A stretch of DNA of 13,741 bases from G039029935 sp039029935 (GTDB taxonomy: Bacteria; Chloroflexota; Anaerolineae; Caldilineales; Caldilineaceae), in NCBI GenBank assembly GCA_039029935.1, contig JBCCFC010000210.1:1-13741 (forward strand). The letters run 5' to 3'. The notes under the pieces are model-generated. The model had not been told where the DNA came from, did not search any database, and saw nothing but the letters and a program-made list of their open reading frames with translations. Shown piece by piece: positions 13,101 to 13,741 of this stretch (position 1 is the first letter of the stretch; every line of letters starts with the position of its first letter). Made by a program: the position numbers and the translations under genes.

Positions 13101-13741
13101 GTCTATCGCAATGATGCAGGTGTCTTCAACGACATCTCGGCGGGGTTGACAGGCGTCAGTGAGGCAGGTGTGGCATGGGGGGACTACGATAATGATGGCG
13201 ACCTTGATATCCTCTTGACGGGCTGGGACGGTAGTAGCCGTCATGCCACAGTCTATCGCAATGATGCAGGTGTCTTCACGGACATTTCGGCGGGGCTTAC
13301 TGGTGTATTTTATGGAAGCGTGGCGTGGGGCGATTATGACGGCGATGGTGACCTCGATATCCTCTTGTCTGGTAACGAAGGCAGCATCCGCATTAGTAAA
13401 GTTTATCGCAATGATGCAGGTGTCTTTATGGACATCTCGGCGGGGCTTACAGGTGTATTTTATGCAAGTGTGGCATGGGGTGATTATGACAATGATGGCG
13501 ATCTCGATATCCTCTTAACGGGTAATGATGGTAGCGCCCAACATGCCAAAGTGTATCGCAATGATGCAGGTGTCTTCACAGACATCTCGGCGGGGCTTAC
13601 TGGGGTAGATGATTCAAGTGTGGCATGGGGTGACTATGACAATGATGGCGATCTCGATATCCTCATAACGGGTAATGATGGTAGCACCTATCTCTCCAAA
13701 GTGTATCGCAATGATGCGGGCGTCTTTGTGGACATCTCGGC
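1080..13741 (+). CDS. Giant modular surface/exported protein, C-terminus beyond window
   Basis: A single frame runs uninterrupted for at least 4,220 residues and leaves the window open, so the true C-terminus and any anchor or sorting signal are unseen. Domain order: basic then hydrophobic N-terminus (1-36), helical segment (58-128), Ser/Thr/Asp and Thr-Pro linker (to 629), beta domain (630-757), CARDB/DUF11-like (762-925), second Thr-Pro linker (926-1061), cadherin (1062-1163), two Ig-like domains (1164-1351), DUF11 (1353-1476), FG-GAP propeller 1 (1477-1803), Fn3-like, LamG-like, GIGID module, FG-GAP propeller 2 (2330-2675), Fn3-like, LamG-like, GIGID module, beta-helix (3195-3544), LamG-like, GIGID module, and FG-GAP array 3 (from 3960). 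The modules are those of adhesins and matrix proteins; calcium loops are numerous, lysine and cysteine scarce, and no enzyme domain is recognisable. Likely role: cell-surface adhesion, aggregation or sheath structure (inference). It may share a transcript with the channel gene. Confidence 0.95.
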   Translation, partial: MKNRDEQEAQRRQKIIHRILSLLFLSIMAQTGGFGLTEPLQLPSALFITSPIAAVMGDTIAEESYAAVTQQREELAAARALEPDRNREELTAENSVLVAALNNTVDSVETTVNTVTELVTNELDDVFFAPADNSLGQSTGQPNQQVENLPNSFGNQGTNDPSISNGPTVASSGGLVDRIAEIGTPFVTASQALQVLGQEALNASGLWEAIEVARQLVNTTDQLSEDTTVADNLGERPSGEQLDSANTTLDDSAESLTESSSQNQQAAPTFVPAPQAVAINTDPSTLVNITPSVPPNDSPTPTVPIDTSSTLVSSTSISTSISTSTSTPASSLVSSSQSSVRLPTSTPTLTPDANHQGGANATGNNITGNNATGDGVLGEQSTTLSSNTTGASGQGSGVNANSSDAVESGTDTGTDTGADTGTDTGTDETVQNSDSDTTSDTTSDTSVTMPDNTATELAQSTPTPPTPPTPSATSTPIPPTNTPIPTNTLTPSNTPIPSNTPVHTQTNTPVPTSTPVPTSTPRPVATAIPTHTAIPQDTSTPTHTFTPTNTPTNTFTPTNTPTNTPTFIATQPATPTPTPTLPALTPTLVATDMPTSAPSPLAIPLLTMTAIFTPTLDGTVVAPTPTLVPVDIAEVVLHTEGIPREAALGTYIGLFEPIEEEDLPAETVVEVIPASVGVNQSPNNNIDYSIQFADMGSTLNDNPLFRLQGFDLYTNAVLDENRSTFFLQVRITAPNGASVVRAYEVKFASRLEPPFVPTPIPAVDAILQVDIGLETSNPNPTAGESVQFTPNLVNTGDTTIDNVFFVVAIPENTTFDSGSSAGEWWLYDLSAQRGRANRQTSRRPCPDNADAGTICYAYLGSVTPGEVNAGSLPRFSLRVSAVVSAADAEPPTLEVVMQIVVDIQNTDGSISSAAETTAPVSVAVIPVTPTATPLPTPSPTPMTMLLTPDLQTPPPTVQSLPSPTVSSTPTLSATPTSTPTPTATPTATPTVTSTTTPLITPTSTSTSFPTTTPSVTVPPSVTVSPSVTVTATNPVTATITVTATGTLTPTATLTPLPTPTNSPPNSVSLDNNTVAENQPPGVLVGMLSASDPDTYFGYLTYGLVSGAGGTHNDHFTIVNKELRTAASLDHEAGGYSIRVQVSDNLGLTYEQVIGISATDVNEAPSAVADAPTTDEDMPVVMPVVDNDTDPDVGDVLTLTAVSVPANGTATISGTRQVVYTPTLNFNGIDTFTYVIHDGNGQTATGSVAVTVNPVNDAPTIATPPSVTTATVSVSISDSVVTSDVDEPEGDTRTLTLNPAMSWLTLTDNGDGTGALNGIPTAADIGNNTVNVQVTDVGGLTATHAYTISVAGIPDVAISKSVTPTTVATGNLITYTIAFTNNGTAPATGLRIIDSVPASLTVSSVIANNTTITNVGTVPNYDWQVSDLAAGASASIVIAAQVQPYAPVVMTNTATITHTGVETNTLDNSSFVTMTVSEFVDSGQSLTAARRAVLGDVDGDGDLDVLLGSREVWANYGNGDYSFQQTLGSTVAIGLTLGDIDNDGDLDAFFANHLQANTVWRNDGTGTFVDTGQAMGSASSHDVELGDLDGDGDLDAFVANWNANASTIWLNNGNGAFSNSGQTLGGASYRVALGDLDGDGDLDALTANWYNQPNIVWLNDGSGTFSIGQTLGSSNSLGVALGDVDGDGDLDAFISNDSNQANKVWLNNGAATFTDSGQALGTSSSYDVALGDIDNDGDLDAFVTNFNGEANTLWLNNGSGVFTDSGQGFGDTQSQDAALGDIDNDGDLDVFVANSTVASKVWFNPRANSNTLPIAPTGLTSSVAGATVTFGWNAASDTETTDADLLTYNVVITHSNGVSLTISPMANIDTGYRRIPAMGNAGQRLTATVQLDAVGPYTWSVQAIDTGFAGSPFATPSTFQIAGLPGGVASNLQLWLKADAGVTESGGSVSAWADQSGNGNDVTQATAGNQPAIHVETLNHNPVLTFDGADWLVRSPTTINDYFAITSGSSAESEGSLFVVGRASGDATFINQYDNVSNFALTADIVSGGARTGSRSLGGSISVTDMTPLLLTALEASGTNNAEHYVNVGNALTNTNNTNTINANGHELVVGATGVTHARPLTGVVAEALVYNRELDDSERKRIESYLAIKYGITLESSENYVYSNGTILWDATANSTYHNDVTGIGIDTGSALTQTTSRSINTDSLVTITGTVANISDGEFLLWGNDNAGTTASTDLPAGYNNRLLRIWKVAETGDVGTVDIRFDLTNLVVSLGINTSNAAGFALLTDTDTTLSNATVVTGTTGASISNNIVTFTGVDLTDGHYFSLAYPILFSEDTILSAVLTQLTRGSVEWGDYDNDGDPDILLTGYPGSGAGLSEVYRNDGGTAFVNVASLAGMIDGEGVWGDYDNDGDLDIAFADHPNTTIYRNNGNHTFTDIGAGLPTGSSGCIDWGDYDNDGDLDLVFTSTSGGYIYQNNGGSFADIGATISALRSCGVDWGDYDNDGDLDIILIGTQSNNVGDVRLYRNDSGTFNTVSAGLPALRYADATWGDYDNDGDLDLLLVGQSVGRIYRNNGNSTFSDINAGLTSGGFVNSGSWADYDNDGDLDVLVSGQGPVTQLYSNDSGSFVAVQTSFQNTLDGESAWADYDGDGDLDLVLVNGYSSSANAVKVYRNNTAATNTSPTAPTGLTSSVIDNVVTLSWNAASDTQTPAAGLTYNIVITDSTGVSQAVSPMADVGTGYRRIADMGNAQHGLTATVELVVGAYTWSVQAIDSAFAGSPFAIPAVFTLTQKAPGGVIDNLQLWLKADAGVTESGGSVSVWADQSGNDNDASQTTGTSQVAYVTSSINGRPALRFDGTDDYFDIPLDIDTDVLDKVAVFSVFKVSETGTAQSGIWGNDNGDFDRFLLVETNHTDLASSNGSTQETVSNVISRGGWYIATNMDDQGAVSGSYLYVDGIQKHNYTLSEADNTTNNLFIGKLWTNGNYFDSDIAEIIVYGSNTDDPPLLAAGRQGIESYLAIKYGITLSNTNYLNSAGATIWDATANAGYLHDVAGIGIDAGSALTQTTSRSVNSDSLVTITGTVANISDGEFLVWGNDDAITGTSSVDVPSGYEQRLLRVWKMQETGDVSTVDISFDLTDLVASLGFDFANTNGFALLTDTDGNFSDATPITGTTISGNVVTFSNVNLSDGQFFSLAYPVNLVVSSTGDAQDGNVASSQNTLREAIAYVPSGATVTLDASLSGQVITLTNQLVLDKDITISSTVPISISGNNATRVFTVTSGNVVLEQLAIIKGQNSDGAHGGGIYVNSGASLTLNKITLAQNQSTTDPAAAGGGGLYNSGTVIVTDSVFSGNGSGHCGGLKNEDGTITINRSLFTANSVFWNGASICNDGGTVTLNNTTVTGATSGDHATYANVYNNDIMNINNSTIANNASGLSGTKGGLSNTISGTLSLQNSIISNPTSGGDCDNAGTVVTNTNSLIYDDTCSPALSGDPLLGPLQDNGGNTKTMALNHTSPAANAGDNTSCLATDQRGIVRPQGGICDIGAYEFDAAGTSPGGVTSNLQLWLKADVGTGQSSDGAAISSWTDQSGNGNDVNQATAGNQPTFENAASDTMNSNPTVYFDGSDYLDGGNNTLNMVNDQTLFIVKQDISVGLNPMYLSVSGGTGDQGFQIYHSGTIEDRYIVRASGAWTDDYVLVGGGNLTIPNLVSYQRSGINMSLWRAGILAGMDTGTVGPLDFAGDTLLLVGAKYNDSSVNETFTGNIAEIIAYNAALTTAQRQQIESYLALKYGITLSNTNYLDSNGTTIWDATTNISYSHDIAGIGIDAGSALTQTASRSSNSDSLVTITGTVANMSNGEFLIWGNDNAITSTASADVPSGYDQRLLRVWKVAETGDVGTVSLSFDLSDLAAANGMDTIQVNAFALLTDSDATLSNASVITNATLSGNDLTFTGIDFVDGQYFSLAYPTTYFSEDTVAAANLVGVYRSSVAWGDYDNDGDLDLLLSGSSGGTRISKVYRNDAGVFNDISAGLTGVSEAGVAWGDYDNDGDLDILLTGWDGSSRHATVYRNDAGVFTDISAGLTGVFYGSVAWGDYDGDGDLDILLSGNEGSIRISKVYRNDAGVFMDISAGLTGVFYASVAWGDYDNDGDLDILLTGNDGSAQHAKVYRNDAGVFTDISAGLTGVDDSSVAWGDYDNDGDLDILITGNDGSTYLSKVYRNDAGVFVDIS
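1251..1463 (+). other. Helical, possibly coiled-coil segment
   Basis: Residues 58-128 are rich in Glu, Ala, Gln, Leu and Val with no Pro except one, including a stretch of the form QQREELAAARALEP and spaced Val/Leu residues (VETTVNTVTELVTNEL). This differs sharply from the beta-rich remainder and may form a short coiled coil next to the membrane. No family is recognised. Confidence 0.4.
2304..2417 (+). repeat. Twelve-base tetrapeptide repeats (GTDT and SDTT)
   Basis: Five tandem copies of a 12-base unit encode GTDT-type tetrapeptides at 2304-2360, one copy reading GADT and the last partial. Three 12-base units encoding SDTT/SDTS follow at 2382-2417. These are acidic low-complexity spacers in frame with the giant gene. 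The near-identity of neighbouring units at DNA level suggests slippage expansion. Confidence 0.8.
2457..2966 (+). repeat. Thr-Pro-rich linker 1 with 30-base tandem duplication
   Basis: Residues 460-629 are dominated by Thr, Pro, Asn, Ser and Ala in patterns such as PTNTPIPTNT and PTPTPTLP. Within it, a 30-base unit encoding TFTPTNTPTN is repeated perfectly at 2709-2738 and 2739-2768, and two 18-base units encoding TPVPTS lie at 2601-2618 and 2619-2636. Such stalks are typical of exported Chloroflexota proteins, are expected to be extended, and may be O-glycosylated (inference). Confidence 0.85.
2967..3350 (+). other. Unrecognised beta domain between linkers
   Basis: Residues 630-757 begin with an acidic stretch (LFEPIEEEDLPAE) and continue into alternating hydrophobic strands such as STFFLQVRITAPNG and VVRAYEVKF. 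The segment NPLFRLQGFDLYTNAVLDE resembles the end of a cadherin-like repeat, so a degenerate cadherin-like fold is possible. I cannot assign a family firmly. Confidence 0.35.
3363..3854 (+). other. CARDB/DUF11-like beta-sandwich domain
   Basis: Residues 762-925 show the pattern of these adhesion-type sandwiches: a strand, then SNPNPTAGESVQFTPNLVNT, then DNVFFVVAIPENTTF, and a later strand pair. CARDB and DUF11 repeats share the theme of 'nonequal tension between a claim of N(T/N)G and V..IP'. Cys845 and Cys855 lie ten residues apart in an Arg-rich loop and could form a disulfide outside the cell. Structural or adhesive role inferred. Confidence 0.55.
3855..4262 (+). repeat. Thr-Pro-rich linker 2
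   Basis: Residues 926-1061 form a second Thr/Pro/Ser/Ala stalk, including TPTSTPTPTATPTATPT and a threefold PSVTV element near 4118-4165. It separates the N-terminal sandwich from the long chain of C-terminal domains. Confidence 0.85.
4263..4568 (+). other. Cadherin repeat domain
   Basis: Residues 1062-1163 contain the cadherin landmarks in order: VAENQPPG near the start, SASDPD, the LDHE calcium-linker motif (in AASLDHEAGGYSIRVQVSDN), and the terminal DVNEAP. Cadherin repeats bind calcium at the joints between domains and mediate adhesion in bacteria as well as animals. The DVNEAP end leads straight into the next domain, as expected for rigid calcium-bridged modules. Confidence 0.85.
4569..4853 (+). 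other. Cadherin-like bacterial Ig domain (Big_9/Cadherin_5 type)
   Basis: Residues 1164-1258 carry the family hallmarks: DEDMPVVMPVVDNDTDPD, then LTAVSVPANGTATI, then VVYTPTLNFNGIDTFTYVI, and HDGNGQTATGSVAVTV before NPVNDAPT. These domains occur in tandem in large bacterial adhesins. Only one copy is present here. Confidence 0.85.
4854..5132 (+). other. Ig-like domain (He_PIG-like)
   Basis: Residues 1259-1351 include MSWLTLTDNGDGTGALNG, IPTAADIGNNTVNVQVTD and a final strand THAYTISVAG. The L.G.PT..D.G...V.V.VTD pattern is that of putative-Ig domains found next to cadherin-like repeats. Confidence 0.65.
5136..5507 (+). other. DUF11 repeat domain
   Basis: Residues 1353-1476 match DUF11 well: VAISKSVTPTTVATGNLITY, TIAFTNNGTAPATGLRIID, SVPASLTV, then AAGASASIVIAAQVQP, and a closing N(T)ATIT plus DNSSFVTMTVSE. 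DUF11 is a repeated beta-sandwich of bacterial surface proteins. It leads directly into the first FG-GAP array. Confidence 0.85.
5508..6488 (+). repeat. FG-GAP/VCBS beta-propeller 1 (seven calcium motifs)
   Basis: Seven DxDxDGDLD calcium loops begin at 5562, 5691, 5835, 5979, 6123, 6270 and 6417, with spacing of 43, 48, 48, 48, 49 and 49 residues. Consensus blade: LGD(x)D(G/N)DGDLDAF, then VWLNNG, then F.DSGQ.LG. The array begins in mid-blade with FVDSGQSL and ends in mid-blade after KVWFN, the 'velcro' arrangement that closes a circular propeller. Seven repeats are those of an integrin-alpha-like seven-bladed propeller. This subtype uses LGD before the loop, unlike arrays 2 and 3. Confidence 0.9.
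6510..6842 (+). other. Fibronectin type III-like domain, copy 1
   Basis: Residues 1811-1921 begin with APTGLTSSV, then FGWNAASDTET and LTYNVVI, and end with the strand YTWSVQAIDTGFAGSP. This is the Fn3-like pattern common after FG-GAP arrays ('choose P.AP.GL ... W..A.D ... Y.W.V.A.D'). A second copy at 9111-9440 is very similar, including a nearly identical DNA run over the final strand. Confidence 0.7.
6852..7541 (+). other. LamG-like (concanavalin A-like) domain, copy 1
   Basis: Residues 1925-2154 start with GGVASNLQLWLKADAGV, then VSAWADQSGNGNDV, LTFDGADWL and a late segment AEALVYNRELDDSERKRIE. These are marks of the LamG/jelly-roll domain of exported bacterial proteins, which bind carbohydrate or protein ligands in characterised relatives. 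It ends at SYLAIKYGITL, where the next module starts. Confidence 0.8.
7542..8066 (+). other. GIGID module (DUF8202-like), copy 1
   Basis: Residues 2155-2329 follow the LamG domain and hold the landmarks TILWDAT, VTGIGIDTGSALTQTTSRS, DSLVTITGTVANISDGEFL, LWGNDN, LLRIWKVAETGDVGTVDI and HYFSLAYP. Modules with this sequence accompany LamG domains in many large bacterial surface proteins; I recall a Pfam DUF assignment (DUF8202) but could not check it. Beta-rich, function unknown. Copies follow at 10146 and 12441. Confidence 0.65.
8067..9104 (+). repeat. FG-GAP/VCBS beta-propeller 2 (seven calcium motifs)
   Basis: Calcium loops begin at 8139, 8292, 8433, 8571, 8724, 8868 and 9009, spaced 51, 47, 46, 51, 48 and 47 residues. 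Consensus blade: W(G/A)DYDNDGDLD(I/L)(L/V), then (V/I/L)YRN(N/D), then F.DI.AGL. Blade 1 has a Pro in the loop (DYDNDGDPD). Like array 1, it starts mid-blade (FSEDT) and ends after VYRNN, consistent with one closed seven-bladed propeller. It belongs to the WGDYDNDGD subtype shared with array 3. Confidence 0.9.
9111..9440 (+). other. Fibronectin type III-like domain, copy 2
   Basis: Residues 2678-2787 repeat copy 1 closely: APTGLTSSVIDNVVTLSWNA, LTYNIVIT, SPMADVGTGYRRIADMGNA and YTWSVQAIDSAFAGSP. Both copies join an FG-GAP array on the left to a LamG domain on the right. This supports duplication of the whole block rather than of single domains. Confidence 0.7.
9453..10145 (+). other. LamG-like domain, copy 2
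   Basis: Residues 2792-3022 begin GGVIDNLQLWLKADAGV and VSVWADQSGNDNDA. ALRFDGTDDYFDIP, the strand SYLYVDGIQKHNY and IAEIIVYG are standard LamG features, more typical here than in copy 1. It ends at SYLAIKYGITL as in the other copies. Interior sequence has diverged well beyond the ends. Confidence 0.82.
10146..10661 (+). other. GIGID module (DUF8202-like), copy 2
   Basis: Residues 3023-3194 repeat the module: NTNYLNSAGATIWDAT, VAGIGIDAGSALTQTTSRSV, DSLVTITGTVANISDGEFL, VWGNDD, LLRVWKMQETGDVSTVDI and FFSLAYP. DNA around the DSLVTITGT segment is almost identical in all three copies. Unlike copies 1 and 3 it leads into a beta-helix and not an FG-GAP array. Confidence 0.65.
10662..11711 (+). other. 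Parallel beta-helix, choice-of-anchor Q type
   Basis: Residues 3195-3544 begin with a CSLREA-like segment (VVSSTGDAQDG... NTLREAIAYVPSG), continue with short right-handed-helix coils (GGGIYVNSGASLTLNK, GGGGLYNSGTVIVTDSVFSG, TVTLNNTTVTG) and end with the hallmark DPLLGPLQDNGGNTKTMAL, SPAANAGDN, TDQRGIVRPQGG and CDIGAYEF. This C-terminal motif usually sits near the end of such proteins; here it lies deep inside. Six cysteines (3353, 3383, 3461, 3480, 3520, 3536) are clustered here, though cysteine is rare elsewhere, suggesting disulfides outside the cell. Confidence 0.88.
11730..12440 (+). other. LamG-like domain, copy 3
   Basis: Residues 3551-3787 begin GGVTSNLQLWLKADVGTG, then SWTDQSGNGNDVNQATAGNQ, VYFDGSDYLDGGNNTL and IAEIIAYNAALTTAQRQQIE. 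The opening DNA (from about 11739) closely follows copy 1 at about 6861. It directly follows the beta-helix with no Fn3-like domain between. Confidence 0.82.
12441..12956 (+). other. GIGID module (DUF8202-like), copy 3
   Basis: Residues 3788-3959 give NTNYLDSNGTTIWDATTN, IAGIGIDAGSALTQTASRSS, DSLVTITGTVANMSNGEFL, IWGNDNA, LLRVWKVAETGDVGTVSL and QYFSLAYP. The module is followed by FSEDT and a WGDYDNDGD array, exactly as copy 1 is, whereas copy 2 is not. Confidence 0.65.
12957..13741 (+). repeat. FG-GAP/VCBS array 3, exact 150-base period, incomplete
   Basis: Calcium loops begin at 13032, 13182, 13332, 13482 and 13632, each exactly 150 bases (50 residues) apart. Unit: VAWGDYDNDGDLDILLTG, KVYRNDAGVFTDIS, AGLTGV. 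Unlike the first two arrays there are no length changes, and neighbouring units are strongly alike at DNA level, implying recent expansion. Units 1 and 3 share RISKV and LLSG, while 2 and 4 share LLTG and an HA pair, suggesting copying as 300-base dimers. The window ends mid-blade at residue 4220; two further motifs would complete a seven-bladed propeller. Confidence 0.92.

Noticed and set aside
12957..13741. Non-coding satellite or CRISPR-like DNA because of the strict 150-base period
   Set aside because: The period is a multiple of three and each unit encodes one intact FG-GAP blade in the frame of the giant gene.
5508..13741. A new defence or enzymatic system encoded by the giant gene
   Set aside because: All recognisable modules are structural or binding domains; no nuclease, ATPase, peptidase or toxin motif is visible within the window.

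Overview
The window holds two plus-strand genes and little else. A small MscS-family mechanosensitive channel gene (252-1037) is followed, 42 bases later, by one enormous reading frame. That frame opens at 1080 and is still open at the last base, 13741. I read it codon by codon: 4,220 complete codons without a stop, plus two bases of the next codon. Everything from 1080 onward is therefore one incomplete gene for a giant, modular, probably extracellular protein.

The organism is most likely a bacterium of the Chloroflexota. This is inferred from long Thr-Pro linkers of the TPTPTPT/TNTPVPTSTP type, a choice-of-anchor Q beta-helix, and LamG, DUF11 and FG-GAP modules, a mix common in large exported proteins of that phylum. 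Base composition is balanced. No rRNA, tRNA or other phylogenetic marker is present, so the assignment is tentative.

Layout: 1-77 carries small hairpin repeats that probably continue off the left edge. 78-251 is AT-rich and non-coding, with an inverted repeat and a possible promoter placed so that the channel mRNA could be leaderless. 252-1037 is the channel. In the giant protein the order is: basic/hydrophobic N-terminus; helical segment; Ser/Thr/Asp-rich then Thr-Pro-rich linker; an unrecognised beta domain; a CARDB/DUF11-like domain; a second Thr-Pro linker; cadherin; cadherin-like Ig; another Ig-like domain; DUF11. After these come large repeated blocks. Block A (5508-8066) is a 7-motif FG-GAP propeller, an Fn3-like domain, a LamG-like domain and a conserved GIGID module. 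Block B (8067-10661) has the same order. Block C (10662-12956) has a parallel beta-helix in place of propeller plus Fn3, then LamG and the GIGID module. A third FG-GAP array (12957 to the edge) has an exact 150-base period with five motifs visible.

The protein looks like a calcium-dependent surface adhesin or matrix protein. Nineteen DxDxDGDxD loops are visible, two arrays have exactly the seven repeats of one propeller, and the remaining modules are typical of binding or structural roles. No catalytic domain is visible. The channel and giant gene could be co-transcribed, but a functional link is not shown. The most unusual features are the block architecture at about 2.3-2.6 kb per block, the beta-helix replacement in one block, and the very regular, apparently recently expanded third propeller array.
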